Shown here in pieces: positions 1 to 6,053 of a stretch of 6,790 nt of DNA; the stretch's first letter is position 1, and the number at the start of each line of letters is the position of its first letter. Below the pieces are notes generated by a model. That model was not told the DNA's origin. It made no database searches and saw only the letters and a list, made by a program, of their open reading frames with translations. The position numbers and the translations under genes are program-made. Where the stretch lies: positions 13,790-20,579 of the forward strand of contig VSMX01000025.1 of NCBI GenBank assembly GCA_009773975.1, in the 5' to 3' direction. The DNA comes from Desulfovibrio sp. Its GTDB lineage: Bacteria; Desulfobacterota; Desulfovibrionia; Desulfovibrionales; Desulfovibrionaceae.

Positions 1-475
1 GTTCGGGGGCCGGGCGCTCCTCGCCCGCCAGCAGATTGGCGCGCAGACTCCGCATCAGGCTTGCCGGGCTGTCATGGTCTTCCGACTGGTCGCCGCCTTC
101 CAGACGCCAGCGGCTTTTGCCGTGCAGGGTGCGGCCGCAGCTTTTCAGGCTCCTTTCGCGCATCACAAGCTCGATTGTCCAGGGGCCTTTGGGGGTTTCA
201 AGAGTTATAACCCGTCCCCGGGCTTTTATGGAATAGCCTTCGGGATTGCCTTCAAGGCGCAGCAAGTCCTCAACCGCGGCCCGCATTATCTGCAAATGTT
301 CCATTGAGGAAATATTCTTGCGGTCTTCGGCTATCTTGTGTTCCTCCTCATGGATGCGCTCGAGATAAAGCTGGCGGTCCTCATCAAGCGTTGTAATGCC
401 CTTGCGCATGATGCGGGCGCAAAATATCATGGCGCCAAAAAGAATTGCGGCAATCGCGGCCCATTCAATCAGCAT
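1..475 (-). CDS. Unrecognised single-pass membrane protein, 3' end outside window
   Basis: The reverse strand reads 158 codons from an ATG at 473-475 and leaves the window still open. The protein begins MLIEWAAIAAILFGAMIF; residues about 4-21 form one hydrophobic helix followed by basic residues (RIMRKG), so it should be anchored in the inner membrane with most of the chain in the cytoplasm. Residues about 28-70 are charged and heptad-like (ERIHEEEHKIAEDRK), suggesting a short coiled coil. The rest is soluble, basic and glycine-bearing, with WRLEGGDQ near residue 125. The start is supported by an AAGGAG ribosome site at 486-491, ten bases upstream, and by a good promoter at 511-538. The reading frame stays open upstream into transposase-derived sequence as far as 913, but the internal start is preferred. 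I do not recognise a family and assign no function. Confidence 0.72.
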   Translation of the reverse strand, partial: MLIEWAAIAAILFGAMIFCARIMRKGITTLDEDRQLYLERIHEEEHKIAEDRKNISSMEHLQIMRAAVEDLLRLEGNPEGYSIKARGRVITLETPKGPWTIELVMRERSLKSCGRTLHGKSRWRLEGGDQSEDHDSPASLMRSLRANLLAGEERPAPE

Positions 476-510
476 GTGGAACAGTCTCCTTGTTGTTCTG
501 GAATTGTTCC

Positions 511-538
511 AATATAGACCCCGCAGGGTGGATGTCAA
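511..538 (-). promoter_or_regulatory. Sigma-70-type promoter for the minus-strand membrane protein
   Basis: Read on the minus strand there is a perfect TTGACA (533-538), a 16-base spacer and TATATT (511-516). This predicts a start of transcription near 504 and a leader of about 28 bases that carries the AAGGAG ribosome site at 486-491 before the ATG at 475. The box lies just outside the transposase-derived sequence. It may therefore be the native promoter of the gene or one formed at the insertion edge. Confidence 0.6.
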
Positions 539-544
539 GACCGG

Positions 545-913
545 GTAGTGTCCAGAATTTTTCGCACTTTTCGTGAATGCAGCCCGGTGTTTAAGGAAGG
601 CCTGCATGGGCGTTCTTCCGCAACACATTTTGCCTTGATGAGTTCGTTCGTCGTTGTAGTGGTCTAGCCATTGATCCAGATCCGTCTGCAGCTCCTCAAG
701 AGATTTATAAATCTTCTTCCGAAAGGCGACCCGATAAAATTCGTGGAGAATGGTCTTGTGGAAGCGTTCGCATATCCCGTTGGTCTGGGGATGCCGAGCT
801 TTGGTCTTTGTATGCTCTATGCCGCTAACCCCCAGATAAAGCTCATAGTCATGTGCTTCCACCTTGCCGCAATACTCCGTGCCACGGTCGGTGAGCATCC
901 TGATTATCCCCAT
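545..913 (-). pseudogene. IS481-family transposase remnant, C-terminal third
   Basis: The minus strand encodes an integrase-type (rve/DDE) transposase tail. In order it shows RMLTDRGTEYCGKVE, HTKTKARHPQTNGICERFHKTIL, LEELQTDLDQWLDHYNDERTH and QGKMCCGRTPMQAFL, all characteristic of IS481-family transposases. The second catalytic Asp (LTDRG) and the catalytic Glu (ICERFHKT) remain, but the N-terminal helix-turn-helix and the first Asp are missing. About 110 residues of an expected 300-350 survive. An in-frame TGA lies just before the ATG at 911-913. The usual stop is not present at the 3' side: the frame runs on through 545 without interruption into the downstream membrane-protein frame. The sequence near 545-560 (minus TTCTGGACACTA) may be the old terminal repeat, but the other end is absent, so this is not proven. 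It is a dead element. Confidence 0.82.
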
Positions 914-999
914 AGAATTTCAACAGAAATCTGGAAAATCTTTTCCATCCCCTTCTCTCCGATGCGCTTGCGGAAATGGCAAAAATCCGATTCATGCGG
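904..999 (-). pseudogene. Small transposase scrap, IS5-family-like
   Basis: A minus-strand open stretch of 31 codons, between TAA at 1000-1002 and TAA at 904-906, reads PHESDFCHFRKRIGEKG followed by MEKIFQISVEI. The pattern SDF-HFRKRIGE-G-E-IF--SV is familiar from the N-terminal part of a subgroup of IS5-family transposases, where it precedes the catalytic domain. Similarity appears to stop around 916, where the IS481-like sequence begins, so one element probably interrupted or recombined with the other. Only 15 bases separate its start from the stop codon of the LuxR-type gene. The family call comes from memory of the motif and rests on fewer than 30 residues, so it is tentative. Confidence 0.5.
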
Positions 1000-1014
1000 T
1001 TATGGCAGTACTGT

Positions 1015-2490
1015 CTATCGCGCCTTTGCGCGCGGGCGGATGTGATCCTGACATGCCCGCGCTATCAGCCATGGCAATTCGTAGCGGCTGTTGAGTTCCA
1101 GTTTTTGCAGGATGTTGCGCACATGCGTTTTCAGTGTATTGGGGGAAATATTAAGGCTTGCGCAGATAAAGGCGTCATCCTTTTTGAGTGACAGGCAAGC
1201 GGCGATTACGGATTGCTGTCTTGTGAGTCCCAGTTCGCTGAAAGCCTTTTCATAATTTTCCCTGACCGCATTTTCATCTTCCTCCGGATTTTCCCCCGGC
1301 AAGGCCTCATCCCCCTCCGCGCTTTCCCGGAGCATGTCCATTTTCCAGAACCTCATCTTTCCCAGAAAGAAAATCATGGCCCAGCAGCTTATGAGAATGG
1401 TAAGGCTTAATAAGGCGAAAAGGTAATTTATCGCCGTGCCGGAAGAAAATGCCTGCCTCATCAGCGGCATTAGCTCAAGTCCTGCGATTATTCCCGCCAA
1501 AAGGCAGGCTGCGTTCAGGGAACCAGGACTGTTGGCGGGCGAAAGCCCCGGGCCTTTGCCGCCGGAGCGGAATAGCGCCGTCGTCGTCAGCGTAGCCAGA
1601 AAAACGTTGGCAAGATGCAGGCTGATGAGGGAAATGGCCGGGGACTCCCTGTGCAATATGGGCCAGGCCGTATAGCCTATGAGGATGAAGGGGCAGACCA
1701 GCAAGGCCACCTTCCAGACGAAATTTTTCCTGGCCATATAAATTGAAAGACCGGAAGCGCATGAAGCGGCGGCGAATATGAAAGCAACCGGCAAATAAGG
1801 CTGCGGCGGCAGGGGCACAAGCACTGCCAGCAGGCTTCCGTACAGGCCAAAACTGAAGCCGGCAAGCATGAAGGTTGCCGCCATGCCGCAAATGGACCTT
1901 ATTTTTGCTTGCGATCCTTCCGGTTTGCCGGTTTGGCAATCAGGATTGCCGAGAATAAGTTTCAGCAGCAGCGCGATTACCGCCGGCAGCAGCGCCAGGG
2001 AATTTGCGGGCAGCCAAAATACGCCCTGTATCAGCAGGCAGCCGCAAATAAGCCCGCTGCATGCGGCGGCAATGAGCCCGTTTATGGCCAACATGGACAT
2101 TTGCGCGGTAATCGCATGAAAGGCGGCAGCGAAACCGAAGCCGGCCACGAGGCTCAAAAGCGCGTCCGCCAGGGCGTATGAACGCAGTTGGGCAAAGATA
2201 TCAAGGAAAATCGGCGAACAAAGGGCTACGCAGCCAAGGTTCCATAAAATTGGGGAATAGCGTTTATTAATGAAACATTGCAGCAGGAGGAAGGAGGCAG
2301 CCCAGGGCAAAGTGCCGGAAAGCGCGCCAAACTCGTCATTGAACACAAAGGGGAAGGGGTCGCCATAACCGCGCATAACAAGCCATACCCATAGGGCAAG
2401 ACAGGCCAGGGAAGCCGCAGATTTGGCTGTCCGCAAAAGTTCCAGCGGGGCGAAAATGGCTTGAAAGCTTTTCTCTTCCATGAAAACCAT
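1015..2490 (-). CDS. Membrane-embedded LuxR-family transcriptional regulator (12 TM + HTH)
   Basis: This 491-residue protein combines twelve hydrophobic segments (residues about 25-390) with a cytoplasmic LuxR-type DNA-binding domain at the C-terminus (about 420-475). The HTH shows LGLTRQQSVIAACLSL, then LNISPNTLKTHVRNILQKLE and SRYEL, matching the LuxR consensus for the recognition helix (ISPNT-KTHV) and the last helix. An acidic linker of about 25 residues (EGDEALPGENPEEDE) joins the halves. The layout matches MFS-like/LuxR one-component regulators, which usually lie beside transport or redox genes. By analogy, the membrane half probably senses a ligand while the tail binds DNA. It is divergent from the TRAP operon and is its most likely regulator. 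The start is uncertain: ATG at 2488-2490 is chosen, but ATG at 2479-2481 and TTG at 2551-2553 (512 residues) are in frame and none has a clear ribosome site. No terminator is visible before the transposase debris. Confidence 0.86.
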   Translation of the reverse strand: MVFMEEKSFQAIFAPLELLRTAKSAASLACLALWVWLVMRGYGDPFPFVFNDEFGALSGTLPWAASFLLLQCFINKRYSPILWNLGCVALCSPIFLDIFAQLRSYALADALLSLVAGFGFAAAFHAITAQMSMLAINGLIAAACSGLICGCLLIQGVFWLPANSLALLPAVIALLLKLILGNPDCQTGKPEGSQAKIRSICGMAATFMLAGFSFGLYGSLLAVLVPLPPQPYLPVAFIFAAASCASGLSIYMARKNFVWKVALLVCPFILIGYTAWPILHRESPAISLISLHLANVFLATLTTTALFRSGGKGPGLSPANSPGSLNAACLLAGIIAGLELMPLMRQAFSSGTAINYLFALLSLTILISCWAMIFFLGKMRFWKMDMLRESAEGDEALPGENPEEDENAVRENYEKAFSELGLTRQQSVIAACLSLKKDDAFICASLNISPNTLKTHVRNILQKLELNSRYELPWLIARACQDHIRPRAKAR

Positions 2491-2614
2491 CCGGCTTTGC
2501 CAGAATTGGGAGTTGAACAATATTTCGCAAAGGCCAGGGGAAAATTTCGACAAACCGTAAAACCCGGCAAAAATTACTTTTATATCAATAAGTTGTAAAA
2601 AAATACCTAAAATG

Positions 2615-2643
2615 ATGATACAGGCATAAATTCATACCTGCAA
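2615..2643 (-). promoter_or_regulatory. Candidate promoter of the LuxR-type regulator
   Basis: On the minus strand TTGCAG (2638-2643) is separated by 17 bases from TATCAT (2615-2620), a five-of-six match to the -10 consensus with a weak -35. Transcription would begin near 2608, giving a leader of about 118 bases before the ATG at 2490. The spacer is almost entirely occupied by the quasi-palindrome at 2621-2640, which would make the promoter sensitive to a bound regulator. The weak -35 box keeps this tentative. Confidence 0.35.
2621..2640. promoter_or_regulatory. 20-bp quasi-palindrome, candidate operator
   Basis: CAGGCATAAATTCATACCTG reads nearly the same on both strands: eight of ten symmetric base pairs match, with outer arms CAGG/CCTG and an AT-rich centre. 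The length and symmetry suit a dimeric helix-turn-helix regulator, and LuxR-type proteins bind sites of about this size. It lies in the divergent region between the regulator and the TRAP operon, inside the spacer of a candidate regulator promoter. Assigning it to the neighbouring LuxR protein is inference. Confidence 0.4.
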
Positions 2644-2644
2644 G

Positions 2645-2690
2645 GACTATTTTAGCTTATTTCCCTGATTTACCATCGGGAATGATAGTC
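2645..2690. repeat. Nested inverted repeat in the divergent intergenic region
   Basis: The outer arms GACTAT (2645-2650) and ATAGTC (2685-2690) are perfect inverted copies. Within them TTCCC (2661-2665) pairs with GGGAA (2678-2682), and GAT pairs with ATC across one bulged T, leaving a five-base loop. It lies upstream of the TRAP promoter candidate, so it would act as DNA (a regulator site) rather than as a leader RNA if that promoter is used. No function is shown. Confidence 0.3.
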
Positions 2691-2702
2691 AGCTTCCATG
2701 AT

Positions 2703-2732
2703 TTGTGATTTGAAACACATACTGGATATATT
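2703..2732 (+). promoter_or_regulatory. Candidate TRAP operon promoter with CRP/FNR-like site
   Basis: TTGTGA (2703-2708), an 18-base spacer and TATATT (2727-2732, five of six) form a plausible sigma-70 promoter with a start near 2739, about 45 bases before the binding-protein ATG. The -35 box overlaps TGTGATTTGAAACACA (2704-2719), which matches the CRP/FNR-family pattern TGTGA-N6-TCACA except for the first base of the right half. A protein bound over the -35 box would more likely repress than activate. Both assignments rest on short motifs. Confidence 0.35.
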
Positions 2733-2773
2733 TTTTATTTCAAACCGCAGGCATTTATTGTCTGTAAACATGT

Positions 2774-2778
2774 GGAGG
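2774..2778 (+). promoter_or_regulatory. Ribosome binding site that fixes the binding-protein start
   Basis: GGAGG lies five bases before the ATG at 2784. An in-frame GTG at 2772 overlaps this site and has no ribosome site of its own, so translation should begin at 2784. Confidence 0.75.
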
Positions 2779-2783
2779 TTCCC

Positions 2784-3806
2784 ATGCAAAAAATTTATGC
2801 GGCCCTTTGCGGCCTTGCGGTTTTTTCATTTCTGGCCCTTGCCGGCCATAATGCATGCGCGGAAGGCTATGACGGCCCCAAATTGAAATTCCGCGTGGCG
2901 CACACCACGCCTCCTGGCAATCACATCACACTGGCTTTTGAAAAATTCAAGGAACTGGTTGAGAAGAAAAGCGACGGAAAAATCAAAATCCAGATTTTCC
3001 CCAATGCCGTTCTCGGGTCGGATCGCGTGCTTATGGAAGGAGCCCAGAAAGGCAGCCTGGAAATGGCCGTAAGCTCCACGCCCAATATGGCCAACTTTTC
3101 GCCGCTGTATCAGGTGTTCGATCTTCCTTATATAACAAGCCCCAAAAACCAGGAAAAGCTTTACAAGGCCATGGATTCCGGCAAACTGGCGGACTATTTC
3201 AAAAAAGTCGCCAATGACATCGGTCTGGAACCCATCATGTACGCGGAATATGGCTACCGCAACTTTGTGACCCACGACAAGCCGATCTCCAAAGTGGAGG
3301 ATCTTGCCGGCCTGAAGATGCGCACCACCGATTCCCCTGTGGAGGTAGAGGTCGCCAAGGCATTTAAGACCAATCCGACTCCGGTCGCATGGGGCGAAAC
3401 CTACACCGCCCTGCAGCAGGGCACAGTTGACGCGGAAGGCAACACCTTTCCGCACATGTATGGCGCAAAGCACCACGAAACGCTGAAATATGCCGCCACC
3501 ACCGCCCATAATTACGGCATGCAGGTCATGATGGCAAACAAGGCCTGGTGGGACAAGCTGCCCAAAGAGACTCAGGACCTGATTCGGGAAGCGGCCGCCG
3601 AGGCCCTCAAGTACCAGCGCACAGTGCTTTATCCGAAAAACGAAGCCGAAGCGCGTGAAGGCTTCATCAAATCCGGCGTGAAGATTGTGGACCTGAACGA
3701 AGAACAGCTTGAGGAATTCAAGAAGGCCACAAAGCCCGTTTGGGACAAGTTCCAGAAGCAGCTGCCGCCGGAGCTGGTGGAAATGGTCATGGAAACGCAG
3801 AAATAA
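2784..3806 (+). CDS. dctP: TRAP transporter periplasmic solute-binding protein (DctP family)
   Basis: The 340-residue product is the substrate-capturing subunit of a tripartite ATP-independent periplasmic transporter. Residues 1-26 form a signal peptide (MQKIYAALCGLAVFSFLALA) with an ACA|EG cleavage site and no lipobox, so the mature protein should be free in the periplasm. The body follows the DctP pattern: FRVAHTTPPGNH at the mature N-terminus, the KIKIQIFPNAVLGSD strand, then DLPY, GYRNF (Arg159), DLAGLKMRT (Arg180), PTPVAWGETYTALQQGTVDAEGN (Asn220) and ALKYQR. Family members use an Arg in the GLK-R segment to grip a substrate carboxylate or similar anion, so an organic anion is the likely ligand. 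Length is normal for the family. The fused permease follows after 190 bases. The specific substrate cannot be told from sequence; C4-dicarboxylates, other carboxylates and sulfonates all remain possible. The symbol is used at family level only. Confidence 0.93.
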   Translation: MQKIYAALCGLAVFSFLALAGHNACAEGYDGPKLKFRVAHTTPPGNHITLAFEKFKELVEKKSDGKIKIQIFPNAVLGSDRVLMEGAQKGSLEMAVSSTPNMANFSPLYQVFDLPYITSPKNQEKLYKAMDSGKLADYFKKVANDIGLEPIMYAEYGYRNFVTHDKPISKVEDLAGLKMRTTDSPVEVEVAKAFKTNPTPVAWGETYTALQQGTVDAEGNTFPHMYGAKHHETLKYAATTAHNYGMQVMMANKAWWDKLPKETQDLIREAAAEALKYQRTVLYPKNEAEAREGFIKSGVKIVDLNEEQLEEFKKATKPVWDKFQKQLPPELVEMVMETQK

Positions 3807-3813
3807 CTGGCCC

Positions 3814-3855
3814 AATGCGCCCCGGATATGCGGGAAGCATGCTATCCGGGGCATT
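3814..3855 (+). terminator. Intercistronic stem-loop after the binding-protein gene
   Basis: Eight bases after the stop codon, GCCCCGGATA (3819-3828) and TATCCGGGGC (3843-3852) form a perfect ten-base stem. Flanking AATG/CATT pairing around a small bulge can extend it. It is not followed by a run of T (the next bases are ATTCTTG), so it is a poor intrinsic terminator. A position after a highly expressed binding-protein gene suggests a stabilising or partly attenuating hairpin that keeps binding-protein mRNA above permease mRNA. The structure is clear; its role is inferred. Confidence 0.5.
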
Positions 3856-3986
3856 CTTGAATCAGATGAACCGCGGATCAGGCGCATGACCTGGACTCGC
3901 TGAAGCGTAGTGGCGCTTGTGGCGATGCCTGGTTTTGACCGCGCATTCCGGCAGTTCAGCCGCAAATTCATGCGACAACGGGAATT

Positions 3987-3991
3987 GGAGG
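3987..3991 (+). promoter_or_regulatory. Ribosome binding site that fixes the permease start
   Basis: GGAGG is five bases before the ATG at 3997. In-frame alternatives upstream (GTG 3910, ATG 3970) lack a comparable site and would add a hydrophilic tail not usual for this family. Confidence 0.75.
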
Positions 3992-3996
3992 ACGGG

Positions 3997-5919
3997 ATGC
4001 CCGCAAATGAAAAAAGTTTCCTGCGCAGACTGGATCAAAATTTTGAAAAGCCATTCCTGGTAGCGGGATTGATTTTGATGATTTTCATCATCACCTACCA
4101 GACACTTTATCGCTACTCGATTTCCCAGACTTTTTCCATCCTGAACAATCCGTCTTTTGCCGCCTGGATCGGGCAATATATCGCCGTTGATACGCTCAAG
4201 CAAAAACTTGACGGCCTGACTGGCATGGCCGTCTGGTCCGAGGAGCTGGCGAGATATATTTTTATCTGGATATCTTATCTGGCCATACCCCTGGCAATCA
4301 GGCAAAGAACCAACATCAGGGTTGATATTATTTATGATCGTCTGAACGGGAGAATCCAGGCGATAAGCTGGATCATAATAGACCTTTGCCTGATAATTTT
4401 CAGCGGCTTCGTTTTTCTGGAAGGCTTTGAGCATATACGGATGCAGATGGCCATGCCGCAGCATACAGCGGCAATGCAGATACCATACTCCATTCCCTAT
4501 CTTGTTCTCCCCATCGGCTTTGGCCTGATGTGCTTCCGCGCCTTGGAGGATTTCATCGGGCAGGCTGCGTCAATGTCCTGGAAAGACACGCTGACAGGAA
4601 TTGCCGCCACTGCCATTCTGCTTTCGCCGCCATTTTTATTTGAAGACATGAACGCGGTGGCGCTGCTTTTTGTCTATTTCATCATCCTCCTGCTTGTGGG
4701 CGTGCCCATTGCCTTCTCACTGGGCATAGCGGCGCTGATGACTGTTATAGGCGCAGAAACCCTGCCGGCCAGCTATATAGCCACAGTGGCCTTCACTTCC
4801 ATAGACAATTTCCCCATCATGGCCATTCCATTTTTCATCGCGGCGGGCATCTTCATGGGCGCGGGCGGCCTTTCCAAAAGACTGCTCCGGCTTGCTGACG
4901 AGCTTGTGGGCGGCCTTGCGGGCGGCATGGCTTTGGCAAGCATCGCTACCTGCATGTTTTTCGCGGCCATAAGCGGTTCCGGTCCGGCCACAGTCGCCGC
5001 CATCGGGACTTTGACCATCCCGGCCATGGTGGAAAGGGGCTACAGCAAACTCTATGCGGCGGCGGTTGTGGCGGCCGCAGGAGCGATAGGGGTGATGATT
5101 CCGCCTTCCAATCCCTTTGTGGTCTATGGCGTGGCAGCCCAGGCTTCGGTGGGCAAACTGTTCATGGCCGGCATTGTCCCCGGTTTGCTCACAGGCTTTG
5201 CCCTTATGGGCACAGCATACGTGATTGCCCGCAAGAATGGCTGGCGCGGCGAGTCCAGGCAATTCAGCGCGCGCAGAATAGGCAACGCCATCTGGGATGC
5301 GAAATGGGCTCTCCTTGTGCCGATAATCGTGCTGGGCGGCATTTACGGCGGCCTGATGACGCCGACGGAGGCCGCGGCGGTGGCGGCAATGTATGGTCTG
5401 CTGGTGGGCGTGTTCGTTTACAGGGAGCTGAATTTTTCTTCCCTCTACCGCTGCTGCGTGGAATCGGCGCAAACTTCCGCAATAATCATCATGCTGATGG
5501 CCATGGCCACGATATTCGGCAATGTCATGACGCTTGAACAGGTGCCGGAGCGCATTGCGGCGGCAATCCTTGCCTTCACGTCCAACAAGATCGCCATCCT
5601 GCTGATGATCAACGTCCTGCTTTTGTGGGTCGGCACCTTCATGGAAGCCCTTGCCGCAATCGTCATCCTCACGCCAATTCTGCTGCCTCTGGCGTTAAAA
5701 ATAGGCGTTGATCCCATACATTTCGGCGTCATCATGGTGGTCAATCTGGCCATTGGCTTCGTTACTCCTCCGGTGGGCGTCAACCTGTTTGTGGCATGCG
5801 GAATCACCAAAGAAAAAATAGAGCTTGTTTCCCGGGCGGCGGTTCCCTTCATCATCACGATGCTCATTATCCTGATGCTTGTAACCTTCTGGCCCCAGCT
5901 GTCCCTGTTTTTGCTGTAG
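3997..5919 (+). CDS. dctQM: Fused TRAP transporter permease, DctQ-DctM
   Basis: This 640-residue inner-membrane protein joins the small (DctQ) and large (DctM) TRAP subunits. Residues 1-185 are DctQ-like with four helices: TM1 about 20-38, the WSEELARYIFIWISYLAIP signature (80-98), then IRQRTNIRVD. Residues about 205-640 are DctM-like, with LLLVGVPIAFSLG, IPFFIAAGIFMGAGGLSKRL, FFAAISGSGPATVAAIGTL, GAIGVMIPPSNPFVVYGV, GGIYGGLMTPTEAAAVAA, FMEALAAIVILTPILLPL and FVTPPVGVNLFVACGI, covering both halves of the transport core. It moves substrate delivered by the binding protein, normally driven by a sodium or proton gradient. The linker (about 185-215) carries an extra hydrophobic segment, as in known natural fusions. 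The loop after TM1 (about 43-79) is longer than is usual for DctQ. It follows the binding-protein gene on the same strand and precedes the HbpS-like gene by 134 bases. The symbol is used at family level. Confidence 0.94.
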   Translation: MPANEKSFLRRLDQNFEKPFLVAGLILMIFIITYQTLYRYSISQTFSILNNPSFAAWIGQYIAVDTLKQKLDGLTGMAVWSEELARYIFIWISYLAIPLAIRQRTNIRVDIIYDRLNGRIQAISWIIIDLCLIIFSGFVFLEGFEHIRMQMAMPQHTAAMQIPYSIPYLVLPIGFGLMCFRALEDFIGQAASMSWKDTLTGIAATAILLSPPFLFEDMNAVALLFVYFIILLLVGVPIAFSLGIAALMTVIGAETLPASYIATVAFTSIDNFPIMAIPFFIAAGIFMGAGGLSKRLLRLADELVGGLAGGMALASIATCMFFAAISGSGPATVAAIGTLTIPAMVERGYSKLYAAAVVAAAGAIGVMIPPSNPFVVYGVAAQASVGKLFMAGIVPGLLTGFALMGTAYVIARKNGWRGESRQFSARRIGNAIWDAKWALLVPIIVLGGIYGGLMTPTEAAAVAAMYGLLVGVFVYRELNFSSLYRCCVESAQTSAIIIMLMAMATIFGNVMTLEQVPERIAAAILAFTSNKIAILLMINVLLLWVGTFMEALAAIVILTPILLPLALKIGVDPIHFGVIMVVNLAIGFVTPPVGVNLFVACGITKEKIELVSRAAVPFIITMLIILMLVTFWPQLSLFLL

Positions 5920-5964
5920 CAAACATCAGCCTGGCGCAAGCCATGTCCTGATGCATTCCCGTGG

Positions 5965-6000
5965 TTTTCGATCCTCCATCCCTGATGGGGGATCCGAAAA
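5965..6000 (+). repeat. Strong hairpin between permease and HbpS-like genes
   Basis: GATCCTCCATC (5970-5980) pairs with GATGGGGGATC (5984-5994) as eleven consecutive pairs including one G-T, closed by a three-base loop. After one bulged C, TTTTC (5965-5969) pairs with GAAAA (5996-6000). The total is 16 pairs over 36 bases. The T-rich arm is on the 5' side and no T-run follows on either strand, so it is not a canonical terminator. An RNA stability or processing element between cistrons, or a protein site on DNA, is more likely. Confidence 0.5.
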
Positions 6001-6053
6001 TTCACGATTGGCAGGCTTTATTGCAAACCTTGATAATCAATGGCGGGATAAAC

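Noticed and set aside
1019..1032. CGCGC/GCGCG stem at the end of the LuxR-type gene as its terminator
   Set aside because: Only five pairs and no T-run on the minus strand after it; mostly within the coding end.
671..1045. Plus-strand open frame of 124 codons
   Set aside because: It lies antisense to transposase remnants with clear motifs on the minus strand and has no family resemblance.
2826..3971. Long minus-strand open frame of 381 codons opposite the binding-protein gene
   Set aside because: It is antisense to a clear DctP protein, its translation is low-complexity and unlike any family I know, and it has no convincing ribosome site. It is a by-product of codon bias.
3910..3996. Earlier GTG start adding 29 residues to the permease
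   Set aside because: No ribosome site at 3910, while GGAGG sits five bases before ATG 3997, and DctQ proteins normally start close to TM1.
4717..5472. Minus-strand open frame of 251 codons opposite the permease
   Set aside because: Rich in His, Arg and Gly with no recognisable domain, and fully inside the conserved DctM half on the other strand.
5961..6053. Earlier GTG or ATG starts adding up to 31 residues to the HbpS-like protein
   Set aside because: The extra residues are encoded by the strong intergenic hairpin and are not part of the family fold; 145 residues is the expected length.
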